Shown: in pieces, positions 42,008 through 51,556 of the stretch | How positions within the stretch are numbered: the first letter of the stretch is position 1 | Layout of the letters: every line of letters starts with the position of its first letter | Source of the DNA: Candidatus Competibacter denitrificans Run_A_D11 | GTDB taxonomy: Bacteria; Pseudomonadota; Gammaproteobacteria; Competibacterales; Competibacteraceae | Length of the DNA stretch: 64,000 nt | Assembly (NCBI RefSeq): GCF_001051235.1 | Contig: NZ_CBTJ020000076.1 | Span: forward strand, 1 to 64,000 | Direction: 5' to 3' | The notes under the pieces: generated by a model | Databases searched by the model: none | The model's input: the letters and a program-made list of their open reading frames with translations, nothing else | What the model was told of the DNA's origin: nothing | Position numbers and translations under genes: made by a program

Positions 42008-42032
42008 CCCCAATTCCCCGCAGGGAATGGGG
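42008..42032. other. Stable hairpin in the sucB-lpdA spacer
   Basis: CCCCAATTCCC (42008-42018) pairs with GGGAATGGGG (42023-42032) with one bulged A and a 4-nt loop. No T-run follows on the minus strand, so it is more likely an mRNA processing or stabilising element than a terminator. It could set the ratio of lpdA to sucAB. Confidence 0.55.
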
Positions 42033-42105
42033 CGGTCAGCAAAAGAGAGTCTCAACGGATTGAGCCGGCGGCGTTGCCAAATCCCGCAGCGCCAAGCCAA
42101 CCCGC

Positions 42106-43371
42106 TCAGACATTCAAAATAAGCCGTGCCGGGTCTTCGATGCATTCCTTGACCGTCACCAGGAAGGTCACCGCTTCGCGGCCATCAATGATGCGATGAT
42201 CATAGGAGTGCGCCACATACATCATCGGCCGAATCACGACCTGACCGTTTTCCGCGACCGGGCGGTCTTTGGTCGCGTGCATCCCCAAAATACCGCTTTG
42301 CGGAGGATTGAGGATCGGGGTTGACATCAGCGAACCGAATACCCCACCGTTGGTGATCGTGAACGTGCCGCCGGTCATTTCCTCGACCGTCAATGTGCCA
42401 TCTTTGGCTTTCTGGCCAAACTCACCGATGGCCTTTTCAATATCAGCCAGGCTCATCCGATCCACATCGCGCAGAATCGGCACCACCAGCCCGCGTGGTG
42501 AGGAGACCGCAATGCCGATGTCATAGTAACCGTGATAGATGATGTCATTACCGTCGATGGAGCCATTCACCGCCGGATAGCGCTTGAGCGCCTCGACCAC
42601 CGCCTTGACGAAAAAGCCCATGAAGCCAAGTCGCACCCCGTGTTTCTTCTCGAAGTCGTCCTTATAGCGATTGCGCAGATCCATGACCGGCTTCATGTTG
42701 ATTTCATTGAACGTCGTCAACATGGCCGTGCTGTTTTTGGCCATCAACAGCCGCTCGGCGATGCGGGCGCGCAGCCGCGTCATCGGCACCCGCTGCTCCA
42801 ACCGGCCGAGACTATCGGGCGGCAGCGGGGCACCGGCGGGCGCCACGACCGGAGCCGGCCTGGGCGCTGCTGATGCAGCCATCACCGGGATCGGCGCCGA
42901 CACCGGCTTGGCTTGTTGGCGCCCTTCGAGAAACGCCAGCACATCGGCCTTGGTCACACGCCCGCCGCGCCCGCTGCCAGGCACCTTCGACATATCCAGG
43001 CCATGCTCGGCCGCAAGCCGACGGACTGCCGGACTTAGCCCCTCCAGATCGACTTCGGTCGCAGGCGCAGTGGGTGACGGCGTGCTCGCCGCTGCCACGG
43101 GGGGCGTGGCCGGCGGCATCGCCTCAGAACCTGCGCTTTCCTCCAGCGTGCCGATCACCTCACCGGTGGTAACGACTTCCCCTTCTTGTCGCACGATTTG
43201 GCTGAGCACCCCATCAGCCGGCGCCGGGATATCGAGCACGACTTTATCGGTCTCTAAATCCACCAGGTTTTCGCCCCGCTTGACCGTATCTCCCGGTTTT
43301 TTCTTCCAGTTGACGAGCGTGCCGTCGGTGACGGATTCGGGCAAGGAAGGGACTTTCACTTCGATGGTCAT
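42106..43371 (-). CDS. sucB: 2-oxoglutarate dehydrogenase E2, dihydrolipoyl succinyltransferase
   Basis: This 421-aa core subunit transfers succinyl to CoA. The lipoyl domain has its modified Lys43 (ETDKVVLD). An Ala/Pro-rich linker leads to the peripheral-subunit-binding domain (about 112-148, [20 protein letters not shown]). A second linker precedes the catalytic domain ending in [17 protein letters not shown] with active-site His and Asp. One lipoyl domain is normal for SucB. It starts 54 bp after sucA. Confidence 0.96.
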   Translation of the reverse strand: MTIEVKVPSLPESVTDGTLVNWKKKPGDTVKRGENLVDLETDKVVLDIPAPADGVLSQIVRQEGEVVTTGEVIGTLEESAGSEAMPPATPPVAAASTPSPTAPATEVDLEGLSPAVRRLAAEHGLDMSKVPGSGRGGRVTKADVLAFLEGRQQAKPVSAPIPVMAASAAPRPAPVVAPAGAPLPPDSLGRLEQRVPMTRLRARIAERLLMAKNSTAMLTTFNEINMKPVMDLRNRYKDDFEKKHGVRLGFMGFFVKAVVEALKRYPAVNGSIDGNDIIYHGYYDIGIAVSSPRGLVVPILRDVDRMSLADIEKAIGEFGQKAKDGTLTVEEMTGGTFTITNGGVFGSLMSTPILNPPQSGILGMHATKDRPVAENGQVVIRPMMYVAHSYDHRIIDGREAVTFLVTVKECIEDPARLILNV

Positions 43372-43425
43372 TGTCTTTGTTCCCTCGGTTTCTGGGCGAT
43401 GGGTTGCATCTGGGCGGCGGAATGC

Positions 43426-46251
43426 CTACTCGCCCAGGGCATCGTTAACCAGCTTTTGTTGCTGTTCGACATGGACGCTGTGATAACCGACTGCCGGTGA
43501 AGCGGAATGGGGGCGGCCGGCATAGCGGATCTTAAGCTGCGGCGGCAACTCTCGATCCAGATGGTGGAGCGATTCGAACCAAGCCCCCTGATTTTGCGGC
43601 TCTTCCTGGCACCAGACCAGATCGGTGAGGTTGGGGTAGCGATTCACCTGGGCGCTGTAAAGCGCTTGGGGAAATGGATAAAGCTGTTCGATGCGGATGA
43701 TGGCGACATGTGCCAGCTTGCGCTCGCGGCGGGCTTCCAGCAAATCGTAGAATACTTTGCCGCCGCACGCGACCAGCCGGGTGATCTGGGCCGGATCATG
43801 CGGATCGATCTCAGGAATCACCTCCTGAAAGTGGCCTTCGGTCAGATCTTCCAGGCTGTTCACCGCCAGCCGGTGCCGTAACAGGCTCTTCGGACTCATT
43901 ACGATCAAGGGTTTACGGAAAGCGCGGCGCATCTGCCGGCGCAGCATGTGGAAGCATTGCGCCGGAGTGGACGGCACCACCACCTGCATGTTTTGCTCGG
44001 CGCATAGCTGAAGATAGCGCTCCAACCGCGCTGAGGAGTGCTCCGGCCCTTGCCCTTCAAAGCCGTGCGGCAAGAGCATCACCAAGCCGCACATCCGCCC
44101 CCACTTGGTCTGACCGGAGGAAATAAACTGGTCGATGACCACCTGTGCGCCGTTGGCGAAATCGCCAAATTGAGCTTCCCAGATAATCAGACCATTCGAC
44201 TCGGCCGTCGCATAGCCGTACTCGAAAGCCAGTACCGCTTCCTCGGACAGGATCGAATCGATAACAATGAAGTTCGGCTGGCTGGGGTAGAGATTCATCA
44301 ACGGCACGTAACTGGTGCCATCTTTTTGATTGTGCAGCACCGCATGCCGATGGAAGAAGGTACCACGCCCGCAATCCTGGCCGGAAATGCGGACCTGATA
44401 GCCTTCTTGCAGCAAGCTGGCGTAAGCCAGGTTTTCGGAAAAACCCCAATCCAGGGGCAACGCGCCGGCCGCCATCTTGCGCCGGTCGTCCATCAGCTTG
44501 GCAACGCGCGGATGCATTTCAAAACCTTCCGGCAATTTGAGTAACCGCTCGGACAGGTCGCGGATGGTTTCCACCGAAATGGCGGTGATGACTGGTTGAC
44601 TCCAGTCCTCCACCCCGAATGGGGACCAGTCGATGGAATAAGGTCCCTTGACATGGGGTAGCGTGGGGCGCGAGACCTGCCGCCCGGCATCCAGATCCGC
44701 CCGGTATTTTTCCTGCATTTCCCGGAAATCGGCCTCGGTCAGCAAGCCTTCGCTCGTAAGCTTTTCAGCGTACAGCACCGCCGTAGTTTTACGCGCCCGG
44801 ATCTTGCGATACATCATGGGTTGTGTCGCCGCCGGCTCGTCGGCTTCGTTATGACCGAGGCGCCGGTAGCAAATCATGTCGATGACCACATCCTTATTGA
44901 AGGTCATCCGATATTCCACTGCCAGGCGGGTGACGAACAGTACCGCTTCGGGATCATCGCCGTTGACGTGAAAAATCGGGGCTTGCACCATCTTGGCCAC
45001 GTCGGTGCAATAGAGCGCCGAACGGGTGTCAAGCGGGTTGCTGGTGGTGAAACCGATCTGGTTGTTGATGACGATATGGATGGTGCCGCCGGTGCGATAG
45101 CCGCGCACCTGCGAAAACTGCAAGGTTTCCATGTTAACGCCTTGGCCGGCAAAGGCGGCATCGCCATGGATCAGTAGCGGCATTACCGAATTGAACGGTG
45201 GGGTTTCCGCGCCGGATTCACGCCGCCGCTCCATGCGAGCGCGCACGGAACCTTCGACCACTGGATTGGCAATCTCCAGATGCGAGGGGTTGAACGCGAG
45301 CGCCAGATGCAAAGCGCCACCGGGGGTCTGCACGTCCGAGGAGAAGCCAAGATGGTACTTCACATCCCCGGTACTGCCGACTCGGCGCTTACCCTCAAAC
45401 TCGTCGAACAGCTCAGCGGGGGATTTGCCGATGATGTTCACCAGCACATTCAACCGGCCGCGATGGGCCATGCCGATGATGATTTCCTGAATACCCTGGC
45501 CGCCGGCCTGCTGGATCATCTCGTCCATCATCGGGATCAAGCTCTCGCCACCTTCCAGCGAAAACCGCTTCTGCCCCACGTAACGGGTGTGCAGGTAACG
45601 CTCCAGACCCTCGGCCGCCACCAGCCAGTGCAGCAACTCCATGCGCTGCTCAGTGCTCAGATCGAGTCGAGCGCGCTGGCCTTCCAACCGTTTCTGAATC
45701 CAGCGCTTCTCGGCGGTCTCGTTGATGTGCATGTACTCGGAACCAATCGGGCCGATGTACACATCGCGCAGGAGACCCATGATGTCGCGCAGCGTCCATT
45801 GCGAGGGCGCCACCAGCGAGCCGGTGTTGAACGAGATCGCCATATCGGCCTCGTTCAACCCGTGATAGCCAGGGTCCAGCTCCGGGACTGGCGGGCGGTT
45901 GCGCAATTTCAGGGGATCGAGATCGGCCGCTTTATGGCCTCGGGTCCGATAGGCGTTGATGATGCGCAAGACCGCCGCCTGCTTTTCTGCCGTCTGGGGG
46001 CTGAGTCCTTGGCTGCGCTCCATGCCAGCTTGAGGCTGCAAAGCCAAACGGGCGAACGAGTCACGAATCGGGCCGTGGGCGATATCGCGGGCGCCCTGAG
46101 TCTGCGCCTCCATATTCCGGAAATACTGCCGCCAATTATCGTTGACCGATTCCGGATCGGTGAGAAAGCTTTCATAGAGTTCTTCTATGAACGCGGCGTT
46201 GCCGCCGAACAGGGGCGAACTTTGGCGAAACTGCTCGATGAGCGTACTCAT
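43426..46251 (-). CDS. sucA: 2-oxoglutarate dehydrogenase E1
   Basis: This 941-aa thiamine-diphosphate enzyme decarboxylates 2-oxoglutarate. Recognisable blocks are GMAHRGRLNVLVNI, FNPSHLEIANPVVEGS, HGDAAFAGQGVNMETLQFSQVRGY, CYRRLGHNEADEPA and the C-terminal CQEEPQNQGAW. ATG 46251 (MSTLIEQFRQSS) has GAGGAG upstream and matches family starts. With sucB and lpdA it encodes the complete complex. sucCD and sdh are not in the window. Confidence 0.97.
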   Translation of the reverse strand: MSTLIEQFRQSSPLFGGNAAFIEELYESFLTDPESVNDNWRQYFRNMEAQTQGARDIAHGPIRDSFARLALQPQAGMERSQGLSPQTAEKQAAVLRIINAYRTRGHKAADLDPLKLRNRPPVPELDPGYHGLNEADMAISFNTGSLVAPSQWTLRDIMGLLRDVYIGPIGSEYMHINETAEKRWIQKRLEGQRARLDLSTEQRMELLHWLVAAEGLERYLHTRYVGQKRFSLEGGESLIPMMDEMIQQAGGQGIQEIIIGMAHRGRLNVLVNIIGKSPAELFDEFEGKRRVGSTGDVKYHLGFSSDVQTPGGALHLALAFNPSHLEIANPVVEGSVRARMERRRESGAETPPFNSVMPLLIHGDAAFAGQGVNMETLQFSQVRGYRTGGTIHIVINNQIGFTTSNPLDTRSALYCTDVAKMVQAPIFHVNGDDPEAVLFVTRLAVEYRMTFNKDVVIDMICYRRLGHNEADEPAATQPMMYRKIRARKTTAVLYAEKLTSEGLLTEADFREMQEKYRADLDAGRQVSRPTLPHVKGPYSIDWSPFGVEDWSQPVITAISVETIRDLSERLLKLPEGFEMHPRVAKLMDDRRKMAAGALPLDWGFSENLAYASLLQEGYQVRISGQDCGRGTFFHRHAVLHNQKDGTSYVPLMNLYPSQPNFIVIDSILSEEAVLAFEYGYATAESNGLIIWEAQFGDFANGAQVVIDQFISSGQTKWGRMCGLVMLLPHGFEGQGPEHSSARLERYLQLCAEQNMQVVVPSTPAQCFHMLRRQMRRAFRKPLIVMSPKSLLRHRLAVNSLEDLTEGHFQEVIPEIDPHDPAQITRLVACGGKVFYDLLEARRERKLAHVAIIRIEQLYPFPQALYSAQVNRYPNLTDLVWCQEEPQNQGAWFESLHHLDRELPPQLKIRYAGRPHSASPAVGYHSVHVEQQQKLVNDALGE

Positions 46252-46679
46252 TCGATTGAGATCTCCTCGGTGGTGGCGGATGTTCGCACCCAATGGCTAG
46301 GGCGCGATCAACGCAAGGCGGCATTGGGGCCTGGCTCCCAGCCGGACCCCTGGGCATCTGGCGGAAACTCGGTCTCCGGTCAGCTTTCTACAGACACCGG
46401 AGCATGGAGGTGCTAACCCCAGCCGACCAAACGCCGCGTCGGCCAAGGGCTAGAGGCCATTAAGCTAGGCATTGAAAGGATTATAGCGGTGCAGCGGATA
46501 GGGATAAACCCACAGCACCCGTCCAAGCCGTTGGTCGGGTTCCCGCCTAAATTTTTGCCATCGTAAATGCTCTGCGGTACATTCTTTCACGATGGCATCT
46601 TGCTGTTCGATGTCAGCACAGCGGATGGATTGCCGGCTGGTTCCACCGCTTGGTTTGTTCCATTTAGGAGGGAATCGCT
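46252..46679. other. 428-bp divergent spacer between sucA and dksA
   Basis: This region should hold the promoters of the sucAB-lpdA operon (minus) and dksA (plus). Open frames here on the plus strand are antisense extensions of sucA without family features. I see no RNA gene or strong repeat. Strong ribosome sites mark both gene starts (GAGGAG for sucA, AGGAGG for dksA). Confidence 0.5.
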
Positions 46680-47105
46680 ATGGTTGCCACCAACCCCCTC
46701 GCGCACGGAGCGCACGGACACCACCCCAGTGACAGCGAACCCTACATGAGCGATGCGCAGCTCGCTCAATTTCGTAAGGTTCTGATCGACTGGAAAGACA
46801 GCCTTCTAGATGATGTGGGCCGTACCGTCACCCACATGAAGGATGAATCGGGATCTTTCCCCGACCCGAATGATCGGGCTACCCAAGAAGAGGAATTTAG
46901 CATCGAATTACGCACGCGGGACCGGGAACGCAAACTGCTTAAAAAAATCAATGAATCCATTGCGTTGATCGAGAGCGGCGATTACGGTTACTGCGAAGGC
47001 TGTGGCATCGAAATTGGGCTGGCGCGTATGTTGGCCCGGCCGACTGCCACCCTATGCATTGATTGCAAAACATTGGAAGAAATCCGAGAAAAACAAGGTA
47101 ACTGA
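46680..47105 (+). CDS. dksA: RNA polymerase-binding transcription factor DksA
   Basis: This 141-aa regulator enters the RNA polymerase secondary channel and works with ppGpp. The coiled-coil tip region has the acidic DPNDRA-type loop (PDPNDRATQEEEF), where DksA needs Asp residues. A four-cysteine zinc finger lies at 105, 108, 126 and 129 (CEGC...CIDC). The ribosome site AGGAGG is strong. An internal ATG (residue 23) could give a shorter form, but the N-terminal extension is usual in the family. gluQ lies 93 bp downstream, as in E. coli. Confidence 0.96.
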   Translation: MVATNPLAHGAHGHHPSDSEPYMSDAQLAQFRKVLIDWKDSLLDDVGRTVTHMKDESGSFPDPNDRATQEEEFSIELRTRDRERKLLKKINESIALIESGDYGYCEGCGIEIGLARMLARPTATLCIDCKTLEEIREKQGN

Positions 47106-47198
47106 TCGCCACATTCACTCTATCCCCGCTACCCGATATTTGCACGCCTAACCCTGGCTGAGCGCCTGTCGGGCTTGCCTTTTCCTGCGGTGCAGGAC

Positions 47199-48125
47199 AT
47201 GGTTCGAGGTCGTTTTGCGCCCTCGCCTACGGGGCCGTTGCACTTCGGCTCACTGGTCGCGGCGGTGGGTAGTTTTCTGGAAGCGCGCCGCCACGGTGGC
47301 GAATGGCTGGTCCGCATCGAAGATGTGGATGGACCTCGCGCCCGACCGGGGGCGGCCGATCTTATCCTGCGCACGTTGGAGCGCTATGCCTTGCTGTGGG
47401 ATGGGCCGGTGCTGTACCAAAGCCAGCGGGGTGAAATCTATCGTGCCGCGTTGGAACGCTTGGTGGGTGCCGGTCTCGCCTATCCCTGTACCTGCACCCG
47501 ACGAGAATTAGCCGCCTATCCACGCAGCAGGGATGGCAGCCCAATTTATCCCGGCCATTGCCGCAACAGCCCTCAGCCATCAGCGCGCCCGCCTGCGATT
47601 CGGCTGCGGGTCAATGACACGCCGGTATCATTTTACGACGCAGTGCAAGGCAGCCATCGACAGTGCCTGGAACGGGACATCGGCGACTTTGTAATCCGCC
47701 GAGCCGACGGCTGTTTCGCCTATCAACTGGCGGTGGTGGTAGACGACGACGCCCAAGGCATCACCCAGGTCGTGCGCGGCAGCGATCTGCTGGATTCAAC
47801 CCCCCGACAAATCTACCTGCAAAGATTACTGGGGCTACCGTTACCCACCTACGCTCATCTGCCGGTCGTTGCCGATAACACGGGCCAAAAGCTGAGTAAG
47901 CAAACCGGCGCACCGCCGCTTGATCTTGAGCAGCCGACTGCGATGCTATGGGCTGCGCTGGACTTCCTGGGCCAAGCGCCGCCCTCGGCCTTGTGGCGGG
48001 CATCACCCAAAACGCTATTGGCCTGGGCGTGTTGCCAATGGCGTTTAGAACACGTCCCTATCGCATCGTCCCGGCCATGGCCAGCAGCTTTCTTGAGCGG
48101 CAACCTTTCGAGTCGTCATGAATAG
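47199..48125 (+). CDS. gluQ: Glutamyl-queuosine tRNA(Asp) synthetase
   Basis: This 308-aa GluRS paralogue lacks the anticodon-binding domain and glutamylates queuosine in tRNA(Asp). The nucleotide-binding motif is FAPSPTGPLHFGSL, the zinc site includes YPCTCTRREL with a later Tyr and Cys (YPGHCR), and the KMSKS-like loop is KLSKQTGAPPL. I use ATG 47199; a TTG at 47175 is in frame. The C-terminus has a short extra tail. Location after dksA is the usual one. Confidence 0.93.
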   Translation: MVRGRFAPSPTGPLHFGSLVAAVGSFLEARRHGGEWLVRIEDVDGPRARPGAADLILRTLERYALLWDGPVLYQSQRGEIYRAALERLVGAGLAYPCTCTRRELAAYPRSRDGSPIYPGHCRNSPQPSARPPAIRLRVNDTPVSFYDAVQGSHRQCLERDIGDFVIRRADGCFAYQLAVVVDDDAQGITQVVRGSDLLDSTPRQIYLQRLLGLPLPTYAHLPVVADNTGQKLSKQTGAPPLDLEQPTAMLWAALDFLGQAPPSALWRASPKTLLAWACCQWRLEHVPIASSRPWPAAFLSGNLSSRHE

Positions 48126-48261
48126 CGGCGGTGGACTGTAGACAAGACCGAGAGCTTGAACTAGAAAATAAGAACCGTGCCCGATGCGAGCGCGGCTTTG
48201 TGGTGCTCGCTCCGAACAAATCTTATACACCAACCCCTATCACCAAAGGAGAGCTACGGTA

Positions 48262-50199
48262 ATGTCCGATGTCAAGGTCTATCCCGTACCCGCTGAAACC
48301 GCTGCTCACGCCTGGATCAACAATGATCAATACTTGGCGATGTACCAACGCTCGGTCGATGACCCCGAAGGCTTTTGGGCCGAGCAGGCTGATCAATTCA
48401 TTACCTGGTCCAAGCGCTGGAACAAGGTTTTGGATTGGGACTTCACCAAAGGCCACATCCGCTGGTTTGAAGGCGGCAAGCTGAATGTCAGTGAAAACTG
48501 TCTGGACCGGCATCTGGCCACCCGTGGCGATCAGGTCGCCATCATCTGGGAAGGCGACAATCCTTCCGAAGACAAGAAAATCACCTACCGGCAACTGCAT
48601 CAGGATGTTTGCAAATTCGCCAATGCGCTGAAAAGTCTCGGCGTCAAGAAGGGCGACCGGGTGTGCATTTACATGCCGATGATCCCGGAAACCGCCGTCG
48701 CCATGCTGGCCTGCACCCGCATCGGCGCGGTCCATTCCATCGTGTTTGGCGGCTTCTCGCCCGATTCGCTGAAAGACCGCATCATTGACGCCGAATGCAA
48801 CGTGGTCGTCACTTCTGACGAAGGGATGCGCGGTGGCCGCAAGGTGCCGATGAAGGCCAACGCCGACAAGGCCCTGCAAAGCACCCCCAGCGTCAAGAAG
48901 ATGGTGGTGGTCAAGCGCACTGGCGGCAACATCGCCTGGGACGATGGCCGCGACGTGTGGTATCACGATGTCATGGCCACAGCCAGCGCCGACTGCCCGC
49001 CCGAACCGATGGATGCCGAGGACCCGCTGTTTATCCTGTATACCTCCGGCTCAACCGGCAAGCCCAAGGGCGTGCTGCACACCACCGGCGGCTATCTGCT
49101 GCACGCGGCCATCACCCACAAGTACATCTTCGACTATCACGAGGGCGATATTTACTGGTGTACCGCCGATGTGGGCTGGGTCACAGGGCATACCTACATC
49201 GTCTACGGCCCGCTGGCCAACGGTGCCATCTCCATCATGTTTGAAGGCATCCCCACCTACCCGAACGTCAGCCGATTCTGGGAAGTGGTCGATAAACACC
49301 AGGTCAACATCTTCTATACCGCACCGACCGCGATCCGCTCGCTGATGCGGGAAGGTGAAGAACCGGTGAAGCGCACCTCCCGCAAGAGCCTGCGGATTCT
49401 CGGTTCGGTGGGTGAGCCGATCAATCCCGAAGCCTGGGAGTGGTATTACAACAATGTCGGTGACGGCCGTTGCCCGATTGTCGATACCTGGTGGCAAACC
49501 GAAACCGGCGGTATTTTAATCACCCCGCTGCCCGGTGCCACGCCGTTGAAGCCCGGTTCCGCCACCCGGCCATTCTTCGGCGTCTGTCCGGCGCTGGTGG
49601 ATGCTGAGGGTCAATTCCTGGAAGGCGCCACCGACGGCAATCTGGTCATCACCCGCCCCTGGCCGGGGATGATGCGCACCGTGTACGGCGATCACCCGCG
49701 CTTTATCGAGACCTATTTCTCGATGTACAAAGGGCTGTACTTTACCGGTGACGGTGCCCGCCGTGATGAAGATGGCTATTACTGGATCACTGGCCGGGTG
49801 GATGACGTGATCAACGTGTCGGGCCACCGCATGGGCACCGCCGAAGTCGAATCGGCCCTGGTGCTGCATCCGGCGGTTGCCGAAGCGGCCGTGGTCGGCT
49901 TCCCGCACGACATCAAGGGCCAGGGCATCTACGCCTATGTGACTTTGAAAGTCGGGATTGAACCGACCGAAGCACTGCGCAAGGAACTCATCGCCCACGT
50001 CCGCAAGGAAATCGGCCCGATTGCCTCGCCGGATGTCCTGCAATGGGCACCGGGTCTTCCCAAGACCCGTTCCGGTAAAATCATGCGCCGCATCCTGCGC
50101 AAGATCGCCGCCAACGAAGTCGATCAGTTGGGCGATACTTCGACCCTGGCCGATCCGAACGTCGTCACCGACCTGGTGGATAATCGCGCCGTCAAGTAA
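48262..50199 (+). CDS. acs: Acetyl-CoA synthetase (AMP-forming)
   Basis: This 645-aa ANL-superfamily ligase activates acetate via acetyl-AMP. Motifs are [21 protein letters not shown] (ATP-binding loop), [10 protein letters not shown], and the hinge region in [19 protein letters not shown]. The acetylatable lysine near 609 lies in [17 protein letters not shown], so lysine acetylation control is expected from the family. ATG 48262 has AAAGGAG upstream; an in-frame start at 48184 does not. A strong terminator follows. Confidence 0.97.
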   Translation: MSDVKVYPVPAETAAHAWINNDQYLAMYQRSVDDPEGFWAEQADQFITWSKRWNKVLDWDFTKGHIRWFEGGKLNVSENCLDRHLATRGDQVAIIWEGDNPSEDKKITYRQLHQDVCKFANALKSLGVKKGDRVCIYMPMIPETAVAMLACTRIGAVHSIVFGGFSPDSLKDRIIDAECNVVVTSDEGMRGGRKVPMKANADKALQSTPSVKKMVVVKRTGGNIAWDDGRDVWYHDVMATASADCPPEPMDAEDPLFILYTSGSTGKPKGVLHTTGGYLLHAAITHKYIFDYHEGDIYWCTADVGWVTGHTYIVYGPLANGAISIMFEGIPTYPNVSRFWEVVDKHQVNIFYTAPTAIRSLMREGEEPVKRTSRKSLRILGSVGEPINPEAWEWYYNNVGDGRCPIVDTWWQTETGGILITPLPGATPLKPGSATRPFFGVCPALVDAEGQFLEGATDGNLVITRPWPGMMRTVYGDHPRFIETYFSMYKGLYFTGDGARRDEDGYYWITGRVDDVINVSGHRMGTAEVESALVLHPAVAEAAVVGFPHDIKGQGIYAYVTLKVGIEPTEALRKELIAHVRKEIGPIASPDVLQWAPGLPKTRSGKIMRRILRKIAANEVDQLGDTSTLADPNVVTDLVDNRAVK

Positions 50200-50236
50200 G
50201 TGGCTCTTATAACAAAAATTGATAATATCCACTTAA

Positions 50237-50272
50237 CCCGGCCTTCTCCCCCAAGGCCGGGTTTTTATTTTT
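50237..50272 (+). terminator. Rho-independent terminator of acs
   Basis: CCCGGCCTT (50237-50245) and AAGGCCGGG (50253-50261) form a perfect 9-bp stem with a 7-nt loop, followed by TTTTTATTTTT. It lies 38 bp past the acs stop and touches the 3' end of the convergent gene, whose stop codon is within the T-run. Confidence 0.93.
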
Positions 50273-51140
50273 CTACAATGCCATCATGGACACCTGCTTC
50301 ATCAATCCAGCGACTGACCAAGTGAGCGGGCGTGACTTCAAAATAGACGTTTCTGATCTTTACCTTCGGCCAATCCGGCACACCCAGTTCGGTGCTTGCC
50401 ATCTCTTCCAAATCGGGTACTGGCTCATCAGCCCTCCAGCGCTTGAAACGCTCACAGCAAACATAAAACGGTACGCCATACTCGTGTGCCGCTAGCGCCA
50501 GCAAATGCGTTCCCACTTTGTTAACCACCGCACCATCCGCTAGCAGGCTATCGGCCCCGACCAGCACCGCATCGGCCTTGGCGACGAATAAGGCCATTTG
50601 CGCCTCTGTGATATAGGTCGTCGGCACGGCCCAGGCCGAAAGCTGCTCCGCCAACCGCCGTCCCTCTTCCAAGGGCCGCGATTCGGTGACGATCATCTGC
50701 AACCCTGTATCCTGCAACAGCCGACACGTTTTCAGAACGGTCGAGCTGAAACTGTGGGTCATCACCCGCCGGCCAGGTCCTAGCAACCGGGCAGCCTGAG
50801 CGGCGCAGTCACTCACCGCTTGGCGCGAGTGCGCGATCAGTCGTTCCGCCGCCTCGGCAGCTAACCGGCGCGCGGTCGGTAAATCGCTCACTACGTCCAA
50901 TGCCACACTGGCACTCCAAGCATCGACCAGATTTTTGATCGGCGCCATGCTGGGCCGGATCACAGCCAACTCCCTAGCCAGCCGTAATAACAGCGCCCGC
51001 CATGGCGTTATCTCCTCAGCGGGCACTTCACAGGCCGCCTGCGCCAGCACGGCCAGACAGCAGCGCGCCAGCTCACTGGCTCCGCGAACCCGATCATCAC
51101 GAATTTCCCTGGCTTTACGGTTGAATTCTGTGAGGTTCAT
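50265..51140 (-). CDS. eIF-2B alpha/beta/delta-family protein (sugar-phosphate isomerase-like)
   Basis: This 291-aa protein has the C-terminal fold shared by eIF-2B regulatory subunits, MtnA and ribose-1,5-bisphosphate isomerase. The blocks are TYITEAQMALFVAKADAVLVGADSLLADGAVVNKVGTHLLALAAHEYGVPFYVCCE, the GADxxxxxGxxxNKxGT signature, and an N-terminal helical part. In bacteria such proteins are not translation factors; an isomerase on a ribose or methylthioribose phosphate is likely but unproven. No methionine-salvage or AMP-phosphorylase genes are nearby to specify the substrate. Confidence 0.8.
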   Translation of the reverse strand: MNLTEFNRKAREIRDDRVRGASELARCCLAVLAQAACEVPAEEITPWRALLLRLARELAVIRPSMAPIKNLVDAWSASVALDVVSDLPTARRLAAEAAERLIAHSRQAVSDCAAQAARLLGPGRRVMTHSFSSTVLKTCRLLQDTGLQMIVTESRPLEEGRRLAEQLSAWAVPTTYITEAQMALFVAKADAVLVGADSLLADGAVVNKVGTHLLALAAHEYGVPFYVCCERFKRWRADEPVPDLEEMASTELGVPDWPKVKIRNVYFEVTPAHLVSRWIDEAGVHDGIVEK

Positions 51141-51213
51141 TGCTCAAAATAAAAACAGCGCAAAAACCGCTTTTTTGTATCCGACCGCCGCTTCCATTAT
51201 TCAGGAGACCGTC

Positions 51214-51513
51214 ATGAGTGACGTTGATCCCATCATCGGCAACTGGTATCGCAACGAAGAAACCGGAGATGATTTCGAGGTAGTTGCCATCGACGAAGAT
51301 GCCCAGACCATTGAGATCCAATACTTTGAAGGTGAGTTGGAAGAGTTGGATCTGGATGCCTGGTACGAGTTGCCTATCGAAGCCATCGAAGCGCCCGAAG
51401 ATTGGTCTGGCCCCTATGATGAGATGGAAGCCGATGATCTGGGTTTCGAAGACGATGATGAGGATGAATTCGACGACGATGATGACCCTGAAAGGGGTGA
51501 AGATTCAGTCTGA
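51214..51513 (+). CDS. Small very acidic protein of unknown function
   Basis: This 99-aa protein starts at ATG 51214 with AGGAGA upstream. The N-terminal half reads like a small beta domain (IIGNWYRNEETGDDFEVVAIDEDAQTIEIQYFEG split by an SH3-like pattern). The C-terminal third is almost all Asp and Glu (FEDDDEDEFDDDDD). Short acidic proteins of this type (DUF6763-like) are widespread in gammaproteobacteria, to my memory. It lies between the eIF-2B-like gene (divergent) and tex (convergent). Function unknown. Confidence 0.75.
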   Translation: MSDVDPIIGNWYRNEETGDDFEVVAIDEDAQTIEIQYFEGELEELDLDAWYELPIEAIEAPEDWSGPYDEMEADDLGFEDDDEDEFDDDDDPERGEDSV

Positions 51514-51556
51514 TTCAGCAGAGGCGGCTGGCGTGGATTACCAGCCCCTTTTACCC

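Noticed and set aside
45280..46416. A 378-codon open frame on the plus strand
   Set aside because: It lies antisense to sucA, whose frame has strong family motifs throughout; the antisense product shows no recognisable domain. Similar long shadows at 42671-43483, 55484-56425 and 8482-9231 were rejected for the same reason.
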